A stretch of 64,000 nucleotides of DNA from an uncultured Anaerolineaceae bacterium. Its GTDB lineage: Bacteria; Chloroflexota; Anaerolineae; Anaerolineales; Anaerolineaceae. This document shows positions 17,058 through 25,536 of this stretch, piece by piece (the stretch's first letter is position 1; every line of letters starts with the position of its first letter). Position numbers and translations under genes: made by a program. Under the pieces are notes generated by a model. The model saw only the letters and a program-made list of their open reading frames with translations, made no database searches and was not told the origin of the DNA. The stretch is from assembly GCA_938020565.1 (NCBI GenBank), contig CALIHP010000033.1:1-64000 (forward strand), given 5' to 3'.

Positions 17058-18650
17058 TTACGCCTCTTCCTTCTTCGCCGTCGCCTCGATGAGCTTATTC
17101 AGCGCCGATAAATACGCCTTGACCGCGGCCACGACGATATCGTTATTCGCCCCATACCCGCTGATCAGGAGCGTCTTCGCCTCGTCGCTCTGCGGATGAA
17201 CCTCGGCGGAGGGGACGGCGTTCTCGATCCGAACGGTCACCTCCCCAACCGCGTCGATTCCTTCCGTAACCGCGTGAATCATGAACTCCTTCAGCGTATT
17301 TTCAACCTGAACGATCGTGTCGATCGCCTTATACGCGGCGTCGATCGGCCCCGTTCCAATTTCGGCGACCGTCCGCGTCTCCCCGTCCGGACAAATCAGG
17401 CGAACCGACGCAGTCGGCATCCCGATCGTTCCGCAGGAAATCTGCAGCCCGTCCAACTGATAATAGGGATTCAGCTGCCGGATATCCGACGAGACGAGCG
17501 CTTCGAGGTCCCAGTCGGATATATGCTTCTTCTTATCCGCTAAATCCTTAAACTTCACGAAGAGGACGTCGAGCTCTGCTTCGGTCAGGTTGTACCCAAT
17601 CTCCGCCATTCGGTTTGCCAACGCATGCCGGCCCGAATGCTTTCCCAGAACGAGGTTCGTCTGGCGGACGCCGACGTCTTCCGGTTTCATGATCTCGTAC
17701 GTCAGCGCGTTTTTGAGCATGCCGTCCTGATGAATCCCGGATTCATGCGCAAAGGCGTTCCGCCCGACAATCGCTTTATTCGGCGCGATCGGGAAGCCGG
17801 TAAAATTCGAGACCATCTGTGAAACGCGGGCCAGATGACGCGTATCGATATCGGTTCGCAGCCCATAATACGACTCGCGCGTCCGAATCGCCATGACGAC
17901 CTCTTCGAGCGAAGCGTTCCCCGCCCGCTCGCCGATCCCGTTGATCGTGACCTCGATCTGACGCGCCCCGTTTTCACAGCCGGCCAGCGTCGTCGCCACA
18001 GCCAGGCCCAGATCGTCATGACAATGCGTCGACAGGATACACTTCTCGATCCCCTTCGTATGCTCGCGGATCTTGCGGATAAGCTCGCCATATTCGTGCG
18101 GCGTCGCGTATCCGACCGTGTCCGGGATATTCAGCGTCGTCGCGCCGGCCTCGATCGCCGCCCCCAGCAGCTCATATAAGAATTCCGGCTCGGAACGGCT
18201 CGCGTCCTCCGGCGAAAACTCGATATCGGAGCATAAGCTATGCGCATATGCGACCATCTCCCGCGCCCGGGAAATGACCTCGGCCGGCTCCATCCGCAGC
18301 TTATATTTCATATGAATCGGCGACGAGGCGATAAAAACGTGGATCCGCGGACGGTCGGCCCCGCGAACCGCTTCCCAGGCCGCGTCGATATCCTTCTTCG
18401 CGCAGCGCGCCAGGCCACAGATCGCCGGCGCGTACGAGCCGTTCCGCGACACCCCGACCTCATTCGCGATCCGCCGGACCGCCGCTAAATCGTCGGGAGA
18501 CGCGATCGGGAACCCGGCCTCGATCACGTCGACCCTGAGCCGCGCGAGCGCGTGCGCGATCTCCATTTTCTCTTCGGACGTCATCGACGCCCCGGGGCAC
18601 TGCTCCCCGTCCCGCAACGTCGTATCAAATATGATAATCTTTTCCGACAT
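17058..18650 (-). CDS. leuA: 2-isopropylmalate synthase
   Basis: A 530-residue LeuA, condensing acetyl-CoA with 2-oxoisovalerate as the first committed step of leucine synthesis. The catalytic TIM barrel shows FDTTLRDGEQCPGASM and the metal motif STHCHDDLGLAVA. The C-terminal regulatory domain (about residues 390-520) that binds leucine is intact, including AYKAIDTIVQ, so feedback inhibition is likely. AGGAG lies eight bases upstream of the ATG. Expression is probably attenuated in response to leucine through the leader upstream. Confidence 0.97.
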   Translation of the reverse strand: MSEKIIIFDTTLRDGEQCPGASMTSEEKMEIAHALARLRVDVIEAGFPIASPDDLAAVRRIANEVGVSRNGSYAPAICGLARCAKKDIDAAWEAVRGADRPRIHVFIASSPIHMKYKLRMEPAEVISRAREMVAYAHSLCSDIEFSPEDASRSEPEFLYELLGAAIEAGATTLNIPDTVGYATPHEYGELIRKIREHTKGIEKCILSTHCHDDLGLAVATTLAGCENGARQIEVTINGIGERAGNASLEEVVMAIRTRESYYGLRTDIDTRHLARVSQMVSNFTGFPIAPNKAIVGRNAFAHESGIHQDGMLKNALTYEIMKPEDVGVRQTNLVLGKHSGRHALANRMAEIGYNLTEAELDVLFVKFKDLADKKKHISDWDLEALVSSDIRQLNPYYQLDGLQISCGTIGMPTASVRLICPDGETRTVAEIGTGPIDAAYKAIDTIVQVENTLKEFMIHAVTEGIDAVGEVTVRIENAVPSAEVHPQSDEAKTLLISGYGANNDIVVAAVKAYLSALNKLIEATAKKEEA

Positions 18651-18707
18651 AAGGCAAACTCCTGTCCTGATTTGATTTGGTAAACCGCGAACGGCTCCGG
18701 CTTAAAG

Positions 18708-18736
18708 AAAAAACCGCCTTCCGGGCGGTCCTTTTT
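18708..18736 (-). terminator. leu operon attenuator terminator
   Basis: On the minus strand ACCGCC, loop, GGCGGT and then a U-run, with an A-tract on the 5' side. It lies between the leader peptide stop (18780) and leuA (18650). Its place upstream of the structural genes, not after an operon, marks it as an attenuator. A separate hairpin GGTTCG-CGA-CGAACC follows the leader stop. Confidence 0.8.
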
Positions 18737-18779
18737 CTTCCTGAAAACTTCCTGCGATTCGGTTCGTCGCGAACCTGCC

Positions 18780-18848
18780 CTATACGTCCGTATGCAGGCG
18801 GCTAAGCAACAATCCGAAGAAAAAGTTAACGGCGATTAAGCGGTTCAT
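18780..18848 (-). CDS. leuL: leucine leader peptide
   Basis: A 22-codon frame, TAG stop, beginning MNRLIAVN and ending GLLLSRLHTDV. Five of 22 residues are Leu, with TTG-TTG-CTT adjacent and CTG three codons later. This is the hallmark of ribosome-mediated attenuation of leu operons. A hairpin, CCTGC-ATAC with GTAT and GCAGG, overlaps the last codons and stop. The peptide itself has no role; stalling at the Leu codons when charged tRNA-Leu is scarce would change the fold of the RNA. No Shine-Dalgarno is present; the promoter suggests a leaderless start. A longer in-frame reading from 19013 has no support. Confidence 0.75.
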   Translation of the reverse strand: MNRLIAVNFFFGLLLSRLHTDV

Positions 18849-18855
18849 GTGGATT

Positions 18856-18884
18856 ATTTTAATCAGTCGCCTTGCCTTCCGCAA
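18856..18884 (-). promoter_or_regulatory. leu operon promoter, leaderless geometry
   Basis: Minus strand TTGCGG (18879-18884), 17 bases, TAAAAT (18856-18861). Seven bases separate the -10 from the leader ATG at 18848, so transcription would start at or one base before the start codon. The -35 box is weak (three of six); the spacing is ideal. The 378-base stretch 18651-19028 thus holds promoter, leader, attenuator and the duplication remnant below. Confidence 0.6.
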
Positions 18885-18958
18885 AGCTGCCGCCGATTTC
18901 ATTACATCCGGCATCGAATCGTTCCGGTATTTGAGAAAACCTGAACTCCGCTGGGAGG

Positions 18959-19031
18959 CCATTCTCCACGATCCATGAGTGAGGTATGATAAGTACACAC
19001 AACCTCCGCCCAAAAGAAGGAGCGAAAAATG
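18959..19031 (+). pseudogene. remnant of the 3' end of an MFS gene
   Basis: These 73 bases align without gaps to 20197-20269, the last codons of the intact MFS gene and its junction with the ABC gene, with 58 matches. Read in the same frame they give AILHDP, then an in-frame stop, then VRYDKYTQPPPKRRSEK and the same terminal TGA. The homologous text in the intact gene is AILHDPKMRYNRYRQPSIKRR. Sequence before 18953 is unrelated. The remnant still supplies the AAGGAG ribosome site of the next gene. Confidence 0.8.
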
Positions 19032-20270
19032 ATGACATCAGAACGGCGATCGCTTCATTTATTCTTCATTTCGTCTTCAATCCGATTAATTGGTACAGGT
19101 ATATTTAATGCCCTGTTTAATATTTATTTTCTGGAATCGGGCTTTACCGAATCTTTTCTGGGAATCTTCCTTGCAATAGGAAATATAGCGATGGCAATTG
19201 CAAGTTATCCGTCAGGAATCCTGATTGACAGATTTTCTAAAAAAACGCTGATGCTTTTATTCACGGCGATACTCTGCCTCTGCTATTATTTTCAGACTAT
19301 AATAACGTTTCGCCCTGTGTTGCTGCTGATCTCCTTTATTTTCGGAATCGCTTTCATTGGACTGAACAATCTGACCGGCCCAACCTTGTATTCATTCAAA
19401 ACGATTCAGTCAAGATTTAACCTATTTTCAATTTTCAGATTCACGAATATCATATCAATAACAATTGGCGCAACGCTTGCAGGTTTCTGCCACAATCGGA
19501 ATATCCCTGTAAAAAATATCCTCTATCTATCCGCGATCCTCGGATTTATTTCCATGATTCCTCAATTTTTCCTGACAGAAATAAAAAGTGATCCTGGTCA
19601 TTCGGGCTCTCTACCGCATGAACCTGTCGAAACGCAAAAGAGTGACGCTTTGACATCAGAAAATCCCAGAACGCTGATCCTGATTTTATTCATCCTTTCG
19701 GTAGTCGGTTTCTCGCCAATGATAATAAATTACATCAACGTATATTTACAACTGAAAACAAATCTTGATATTGACCAGATTGCTTTTGGGCAAGCCGGAA
19801 TTCACCTTGTCTCAGGAAGTCTTATTTTACTATTTTCAAAATACAAGATTAAAGATTCCAACCTGCTGAAGAGTCTTCTGATTTTCAGCGGATTCAGTTT
19901 CCTGTTTTTCACCCTGATCTACCTGTCCGATTCGTTTATATTACTCGTCAGCTGCCTGACCGGACTCATCTGGATATTTGACGTACTATTCTCGCTGCTG
20001 AACGATTTCATCTTCTCAGCAACAAAAAGCAAAGATCATGGAAAATACGCCGGATTGATAAATCTCGTCTCAAACTTCTCTGAAACCGCAGGAATACTGC
20101 TTTGTGGATGGCTCATTCAACAAAAAAGTTTTATCGGAATCTATATCGGAAGCACGATCCCGGTCATTCTGTTCATCCTGATAACCGCATGGGGAGCCAT
20201 TCTCCACGATCCAAAAATGAGGTATAACAGATATAGACAGCCTTCAATCAAAAGAAGGAGCAAAAAATGA
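19029..20270 (+). CDS. MFS transporter, probable exporter
   Basis: A 413-residue polytopic protein with about 12 hydrophobic helices. The MFS loop 2-3 motif is recognisable as SYPSGILIDRFSKKTLM. A hydrophilic linker with Ser/Glu/Lys sits between the halves (about residues 185-215). Base composition is far more AT-rich than the neighbours (codons such as AAA, ATA, TTA), suggesting horizontal acquisition. It overlaps the following ABC gene by four bases. The substrate is unknown; pairing with an ABC exporter points to efflux of a drug or a peptide. Ribosome site AAGGAG, inherited from the remnant. Confidence 0.82.
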   Translation: MMTSERRSLHLFFISSSIRLIGTGIFNALFNIYFLESGFTESFLGIFLAIGNIAMAIASYPSGILIDRFSKKTLMLLFTAILCLCYYFQTIITFRPVLLLISFIFGIAFIGLNNLTGPTLYSFKTIQSRFNLFSIFRFTNIISITIGATLAGFCHNRNIPVKNILYLSAILGFISMIPQFFLTEIKSDPGHSGSLPHEPVETQKSDALTSENPRTLILILFILSVVGFSPMIINYINVYLQLKTNLDIDQIAFGQAGIHLVSGSLILLFSKYKIKDSNLLKSLLIFSGFSFLFFTLIYLSDSFILLVSCLTGLIWIFDVLFSLLNDFIFSATKSKDHGKYAGLINLVSNFSETAGILLCGWLIQQKSFIGIYIGSTIPVILFILITAWGAILHDPKMRYNRYRQPSIKRRSKK

Positions 20271-21829
20271 AAAACCTGATAAAGGAGAATATTCTCTTCA
20301 TTTCATTCAGCGTCATCACAGGGTTATTAAACGCTTTTTCTATGATGATGGTTCCGTTTTATCTCAATCGCCAGCTGATATCCGAGGCCAGGCTCAATTT
20401 TTCGCAGGCAGCCGTCATCATCGGGATCATGATGATCTCATGCGCGCTGCAGCTCAGCCTGATCATCATCAGAGAGAATTACGCGGCAAAATACAACGTT
20501 GCCAATTTCAAGTCTTTTTTAGAGAAACTTTTCCATATGGATTACGAAGAAAGCATCAGGAATGAACCGACTTCAATCGTCGAACGAATCGGATTATCGA
20601 CAAATACGATCTACCGGTTTATCAGCAACGCGTTCTCTGACGCAGCCTGCAATGCGATCATTGTCCTTTCTTCATTATTTTTCTTATTGCTGACAAACCA
20701 TAAAATCGCATTGCTATTAGCAGCCGCGCTGCCATTAAACTATTTCGGCTTTAAAAAAATCAACCATGACCTTGCGATAAAATGCGAGACGATGCAATCG
20801 GTAGCCTCCAGCAGTTATAAGGAAATTTTTTCTCTCTGGAGAAATACCGATTTCGTCAAGCAATTTCCAGATTCAAATCCATTAATCCAAAAATCTGAAC
20901 CGGCTCTGCATGCCATGTATGAGAGTACCGCCCATGTGAATAAATTCGGGCAAGGATACAGCGCAGCCATCAAATCAGCCAACTCATTAATTCAAAATAT
21001 TTCGTTATTAATTACCGGACTCAGCACGTTTTACAACGGGGCGCCAATATCTTCGGTGATTATTCTGAGTATCATTCTTTCGCTTTATTTTTCAAGCCTG
21101 AGCGCGATTGTATCGAACAATCTCGATTTCAGCGAATTGAATACGACGCTGAGTTTTATTGAGAAATTAGACGCATTAAAAGAAAAGAATTCAGGAAACA
21201 CCGCCATTGCCGAAATCCATTCTATCGACATTTTTTTAGATGAACTGCCAATCGGAGATACGACGAAATCTGTAAACATCAGAACGCACATTCGAAGAGG
21301 GGACATTGTAAAAATAGAAGGGATATCGGGCTCAGGGAAATCTTCGTTCGTACGTCTGTTATTAAAGTTCAGAAGCTGCGACAGAATTCTGTTTAACGGG
21401 ATCGATATCCGGCAGCTATCGAATCAAGTCATTCGCGCAAGAGTTAAGTACATTCCGCAAGAGCCCGTCATCTTTCCATTCAGCATTGCAGACAATATCG
21501 CGCTTGGATCAAATAATCATCACAAATTAAACAGCCTTGCGAACAACCGAATTTTAATGCCCGTATTAATGAGAAAAAGTCTTGATACCGTTTTACTTGA
21601 CAACGGAACGAACCTCTCGGGCGGCGAAAAACAGCGCATATCGATCTGCCGGGCCGTGCAGGACGATTTTGACGTATTGATTCTGGACGAGATTACGAGC
21701 AATTTAGACGTTCCATCCGCCCAGGCGATCTATGACGATATTTTTGCCCAATTTCCTGACAAGATCATCTTTGTCATTACGCATGATCAGAGCGTTTCCC
21801 TCCCCGTGGCAAAAAGTATATCCGTATAA
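20267..21829 (+). CDS. ABC exporter, fused membrane and ATPase domains
   Basis: A 520-residue half-transporter. Residues 1-290 hold about six membrane helices. The C-terminal ATPase has Walker A GISGSGKSSF, Q-loop YIPQEPVIFP, signature LSGGEKQRIS, Walker B VLILDEITSNLD and the switch His in FVITHDQS. All motifs are intact. No C39 peptidase domain is present, so leader cleavage is not encoded here. It is coupled to the MFS gene by ATGA. The same AT-rich composition marks both as a unit. No precursor peptide or modifying enzyme was found beside it, so the cargo cannot be named. Confidence 0.88.
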   Translation: MKNLIKENILFISFSVITGLLNAFSMMMVPFYLNRQLISEARLNFSQAAVIIGIMMISCALQLSLIIIRENYAAKYNVANFKSFLEKLFHMDYEESIRNEPTSIVERIGLSTNTIYRFISNAFSDAACNAIIVLSSLFFLLLTNHKIALLLAAALPLNYFGFKKINHDLAIKCETMQSVASSSYKEIFSLWRNTDFVKQFPDSNPLIQKSEPALHAMYESTAHVNKFGQGYSAAIKSANSLIQNISLLITGLSTFYNGAPISSVIILSIILSLYFSSLSAIVSNNLDFSELNTTLSFIEKLDALKEKNSGNTAIAEIHSIDIFLDELPIGDTTKSVNIRTHIRRGDIVKIEGISGSGKSSFVRLLLKFRSCDRILFNGIDIRQLSNQVIRARVKYIPQEPVIFPFSIADNIALGSNNHHKLNSLANNRILMPVLMRKSLDTVLLDNGTNLSGGEKQRISICRAVQDDFDVLILDEITSNLDVPSAQAIYDDIFAQFPDKIIFVITHDQSVSLPVAKSISV

Positions 21830-21837
21830 GACCAGCG

Positions 21838-21870
21838 GGTCCTCCCGCGGTCGCGCCACGGCGGAGGACC
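21838..21870 (+). terminator. GC-rich hairpin after the exporter pair
   Basis: GGTCCTCC-CGC with GCGGAGGACC, one bulged base, right after the ABC stop. There is no U-run, so termination would be weak or factor-dependent. Further along the 208-base gap are a 7-bp stem (21944-21950 with 21965-21971) and a 6-bp inverted repeat ATGTCA/TGACAT (21974-21996). I see nothing else there. Confidence 0.45.
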
Positions 21871-22037
21871 TGCCCGCCCAGCACGGAATTTACTTCACTT
21901 AGTTTAATAACTCAACGGATTACCTTCCAAGCCATCAAGCCCAGTCCGGGACTTACCCAGAATGCCCGGACAGATGTCACAACAGTAAGATGACATTCAT
22001 CGCCTGGCTTCATGTTATTATTTATCTGAGGTTATTA

Positions 22038-22787
22038 ATGGACACGATACAAATCGAAATCTGTTGTGGAAGCGCTGAGGACGTTATCGAGGCCGAAAAA
22101 GGCGGCGCCGATCGCGTCGAACTGAACAGCAACCTGTTCCAGGGCGGGCTGACGCCGACGATCGGCGAGCTCGCCGTCGCGAAAGCGAAGACCCACCTGC
22201 CGGTGATGACGATGATCCGGCCGCGCGAAGCCGGGTTCTATTACTCGGAAATCGAATATGAAACGATGCGGATCGACGCGGAACGGCTCCTCGAAGCCGG
22301 CGCGGACGGTCTCGTTTTCGGTTTTCTGACCCCCGACGGGGAAGTCGATCCGGGCCGAACGAAGGAATTCGTCGAGCTGGCCGGTTCGCGTCCCGCGGTA
22401 TTTCACCGCGCCTTCGACGTCGTCCCCGACTGGCGGAAAAGCCTGGACCAGCTCGTCGATCTCGGCGTGACCCGTATCCTGACCAGCGGTCAGGAACCGA
22501 ACGTTTTCTTCGCGACCGATACGATCCGCGAGATGATCGAATATGCGGACGGGCGAATCGAAATCCTCCCGGGCGCGGGGATCACGCTCAAAAACGCGGC
22601 GCGGATCGTCGCCGAAACCGGCGCGACCCAGATCCATTTAGCCTGCCACCGGGAGATCAGCGAGCCCTCCGTCCGCAACAACCGTCAGATCTTCTACGGC
22701 GGCGCGCTCTATCCAACCGAAGACCGGGTCCAGCTGATCGACGCGGCAACCGTCCAGAATATCGCGGCCGCTATCGCGAAAAAGTAA
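22038..22787 (+). CDS. cutC: CutC-family protein
   Basis: A 249-residue TIM-barrel protein of the CutC family: IEICCGSAEDVIEAEKGGADRVELN, LPVMTMIRPREAGF, VFGFLTPDGEVD, VFHRAFD, RILTSGQEP and LPGAGI. The family was named for copper homeostasis in E. coli. A metabolic, possibly sugar-related role is suspected because members are often beside carbohydrate genes, as here. I chose ATG 22038 (GAGG nine bases upstream) over the longer frame from 21990, whose extra residues have no homology. The importer follows after 35 bases, so they may be co-transcribed. Confidence 0.9.
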   Translation: MDTIQIEICCGSAEDVIEAEKGGADRVELNSNLFQGGLTPTIGELAVAKAKTHLPVMTMIRPREAGFYYSEIEYETMRIDAERLLEAGADGLVFGFLTPDGEVDPGRTKEFVELAGSRPAVFHRAFDVVPDWRKSLDQLVDLGVTRILTSGQEPNVFFATDTIREMIEYADGRIEILPGAGITLKNAARIVAETGATQIHLACHREISEPSVRNNRQIFYGGALYPTEDRVQLIDAATVQNIAAAIAKK

Positions 22788-22822
22788 TAAAGAATGAGAA
22801 TCTTAATCTTAAGGAGAGTCAA

Positions 22823-24478
22823 ATGAAGAAAAGCCTGTCTGTGTTCGTCTTGTTAGGTTTTGTCCTGCTCTTAGCGGCAGGCGCCGTTTTCGCTGAAAAA
22901 GCGGAACTGAACGAAGTCGGGACTTACCCGATCGTTAAAGAACCGATCGAAATGTCCATGTTCCGGTTGTCGATGCCGAACGTGATCGACTTCGCGACCA
23001 ACGATTTCACGAAATACATGGAAGATCTGACCGGGATCAGCTGGAAATTCGAAGTCACCAATAACGATTCCGCGGAAGAAGCCGTAAATCTGACAATGCT
23101 CTCGAATCAGCTCCCGGACGTCTTCCTCTTCGCGACGCCCGGGATCGCGAAATACGGCGTCGCCGAAGGCATGCTGCTGCCGATCGAAGACCTGATCGAA
23201 GAAAACATGCCGAACTTCTCGAAGGTTCTTGAAGAAATGCCCGAGCTCCGCGGCCAGATTACCGAAACCGACGGGCATATCTACGGCCTTCCGGCGATCA
23301 ATCAGTGCTACCACTGCCAGTACCGCAACAAGATGTGGGTCAATACCGCGGCGCTCGAAGAGTTAGGCATGGAAGTTCCGACCACAACCGAGGAATTCAA
23401 GGAAGTCGTCAAGGCTTACGTCGAGAAGAACCCGACCGGCGTCGCGATTACCGGCTCGACCGACGGCTGGGGCCAGCAGTTCGCCGATTGGCTCATCAAC
23501 CCGTTCATCTTAGACCCGGGTTCCGGCTCAACACGCTCCGACGCGAAGCTCGTCGTCAATAACGAAACGCAGAAAATCGAAACGATCGCGACGAAAGACG
23601 AATATCGCGAAGCGTTGAAATACATGCGCGAGCTCTTCGATCTGGGCGCGATCTACGACGGCTCCTTCACGCAGAACCACGAACAATATCGCACGCTCAT
23701 GAATCAGGACGGCGATCCGGTCTTATTCGCGCCCTACGGAACGATTTCCGACGGCTATGACGTTTCCAGCAAGCCAGAATCCTACGCGAAATATCGTGTT
23801 ATCGCGCCGCTCGTCGGCCCCGAAGGCATCCAGAACGCGACCTACTTCAAACATGATGGAATCGGCCAGGGCCGCCTCGTGATCACGGCTGACGCCGAGA
23901 ATCCCGAAGCGATTTTACGCTGGGCCGACTTCTTCTACACGATGGAAGGCTACTTATCCATGCAGTACGGCGCGGATGAAGGGAAAGACTGGGAATTAGC
24001 CAAAGAAGGCGAATTGGGTCTGGGCGGCGATCCCGCGCTGTTCAAAGTTTTGAATCCCTACTCCTCCGAACCGCAGAATCACGACTGGCAGGACGTCGGG
24101 CTGAACTACGCGACGGCGAAAATCCGAATGGGCGAAGTCACGGCGCAGGATATCGATATCGCTTCCGCCGAAGGCCTCGAAAAACTCCTCTTCATCGAAA
24201 CCCGCGATAAGATGGAACCCTATGGTCAGGGCGACGACGCCCCATACAGCGTTACCCCGCCGCTGAAGCTGACCGCCGACGAAGCGACCGAACTCCAGGT
24301 CATTTCGAAGGAAGTCGCCGACTACGTCCAGACCAACAGCACCGCGTTCATCCGCGGCGACCAGGATATCAACGACGACGACGCCTGGAACGCTTACGTC
24401 GAAGGCTTCGAAGCGGTCCAGCTCCCGCGGTTCCTCGAAGTCTATCAGGCCGCTTTCGACCGGCAGTCCGCGGAATAA
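22823..24478 (+). CDS. LplA-type sugar ABC transporter binding protein
   Basis: A 551-residue extracellular solute-binding protein of the large type that pairs with LplB/LplC permeases. The signal peptide (FVLLGFVLLLAAGAVFA) is followed by an A-X-A cleavage site and no lipobox Cys. Retention must be by other means, which is unusual for a monoderm-like importer. Fold motifs include PDVFLFATPGIAKYG and GHIYGLPAI. No ATPase is encoded in the operon, as is usual for LplABC systems that share one. The fucosidase across the convergent gap suggests a fucosylated or complex oligosaccharide; this is inference. Confidence 0.88.
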   Translation: MKKSLSVFVLLGFVLLLAAGAVFAEKAELNEVGTYPIVKEPIEMSMFRLSMPNVIDFATNDFTKYMEDLTGISWKFEVTNNDSAEEAVNLTMLSNQLPDVFLFATPGIAKYGVAEGMLLPIEDLIEENMPNFSKVLEEMPELRGQITETDGHIYGLPAINQCYHCQYRNKMWVNTAALEELGMEVPTTTEEFKEVVKAYVEKNPTGVAITGSTDGWGQQFADWLINPFILDPGSGSTRSDAKLVVNNETQKIETIATKDEYREALKYMRELFDLGAIYDGSFTQNHEQYRTLMNQDGDPVLFAPYGTISDGYDVSSKPESYAKYRVIAPLVGPEGIQNATYFKHDGIGQGRLVITADAENPEAILRWADFFYTMEGYLSMQYGADEGKDWELAKEGELGLGGDPALFKVLNPYSSEPQNHDWQDVGLNYATAKIRMGEVTAQDIDIASAEGLEKLLFIETRDKMEPYGQGDDAPYSVTPPLKLTADEATELQVISKEVADYVQTNSTAFIRGDQDINDDDAWNAYVEGFEAVQLPRFLEVYQAAFDRQSAE

Positions 24479-24531
24479 AACCTGAACGGTCCGTAAAGGT
24501 GTCGTTTCGTCCGACAATTCAATAACAGAAA

Positions 24532-24564
24532 CGAACGGGGCAATGGGATCCTTTGTCCCGTTCG
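24532..24564 (+). other. intercistronic hairpin, binding protein / permease
   Basis: Perfect 8-bp stem CGAACGGG with CCCGTTCG, extended inside by CAA/TTG pairs, in the 108-base gap between the binding-protein and permease genes. It ends 22 bases before the permease ATG. Confidence 0.75.
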
Positions 24565-24586
24565 AAATTTTCGGAGCCAAAGAATC

Positions 24587-25525
24587 ATGATCACAGCGAC
24601 AGGAAAAAAGAAATCGCGATCAGACGCAATCAAAATATACCTGTATAAAAACTGGCAATTCTGGGCGCTGATTGCGCTGCCGGTTATTTACCTGATTATT
24701 TTCAATTACATCCCGATGGGCGGGATTATCTTAGCGTTCAAGCGATTCAGTCCCCGAAAAGGAATCCTCGGGTCGGACTTTGTCGGATTGATGTACTTCC
24801 GGCAGTTCCTCGGCGCTCCCTCCAGTCTCCGGATTATCAGGAACACGCTCCGGCTGGGGGTTTATTCCCTTCTCGTCGGGTTCCCAATTCCGATCCTCCT
24901 CGCGCTGGCAATCAACGAAGTCAAGCACCAACGGCTCAAAAAATTCGTCCAGATCGTTACCTACGCGCCTTATTTTATTTCGCTCGTCGTCCTCGTCGGG
25001 ATCATGATGCGAATCATGGACCTCAGGACCGGTATCCTGAACCACCTGATTACGGCGCTCGGCGGGAAACCGGTCAACTTCTTCGGATCAAAAGATATCT
25101 TTCCGCATCTTTACGTCTGGAGCGGCGTCTGGCAGATATCCGGATACGCGTCGATTATCTATATCGCCGCGCTCTCGGGGGTCAATCCTGAATTACAGGA
25201 AGCGGCGATTATCGACGGCGCATCCCGGGTTCAGCGGATCTGGAACGTCGACCTGCCCGCGATCCGGCCTACGATCGTCATGATGCTGATCTTCAACGTC
25301 GGCCAGATCATGAATATCGGGTTCGAAAAGGCTTACCTGATGAAAAATTCAGTGAACCAGGCGAACGCGGAAATTATTTCAACCTTCGTCTACGAAATCG
25401 GGCTTAAAAACGGCGATTTCAGCTTTTCAACCGCCGTCGGGCTGTTTAACTCGGTGATCAGCCTGCTGCTTTTCGTTTTCGTCAACGAAATTTCGAAACG
25501 GCTGACCGAAACGAGCGTCTGGTAG
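24587..25525 (+). CDS. LplB-type sugar ABC permease
   Basis: A 312-residue permease with about six transmembrane helices. The ATPase-contact EAA loop reads QEAAIIDGASRVQRIWNVDL. The N-terminal stretch FNYIPMGGIILAFKRF is typical of the LplB/YtcP partner family. It follows the binding-protein gene and precedes its partner permease by 11 bases. Confidence 0.92.
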   Translation: MITATGKKKSRSDAIKIYLYKNWQFWALIALPVIYLIIFNYIPMGGIILAFKRFSPRKGILGSDFVGLMYFRQFLGAPSSLRIIRNTLRLGVYSLLVGFPIPILLALAINEVKHQRLKKFVQIVTYAPYFISLVVLVGIMMRIMDLRTGILNHLITALGGKPVNFFGSKDIFPHLYVWSGVWQISGYASIIYIAALSGVNPELQEAAIIDGASRVQRIWNVDLPAIRPTIVMMLIFNVGQIMNIGFEKAYLMKNSVNQANAEIISTFVYEIGLKNGDFSFSTAVGLFNSVISLLLFVFVNEISKRLTETSVW

Positions 25526-25536
25526 GAGGAAAAACG

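Noticed and set aside
18849..19013. N-terminal extension of the leucine leader frame to 77 codons
   Set aside because: No ribosome site or conserved motif, and it would run through the predicted promoter and the MFS remnant. The 22-codon version starts exactly where the promoter predicts the RNA 5' end.
20267..21829. Bacteriocin export system with leader peptidase
   Set aside because: The ABC protein has no N-terminal C39 peptidase domain, and no double-Gly precursor frame was found near it, so only a generic exporter is called.
21990..22037. Upstream start for CutC adding 16 residues
   Set aside because: The added residues are hydrophobic without homology, and the family N-terminus begins at the ATG at 22038, which has GAGG upstream.
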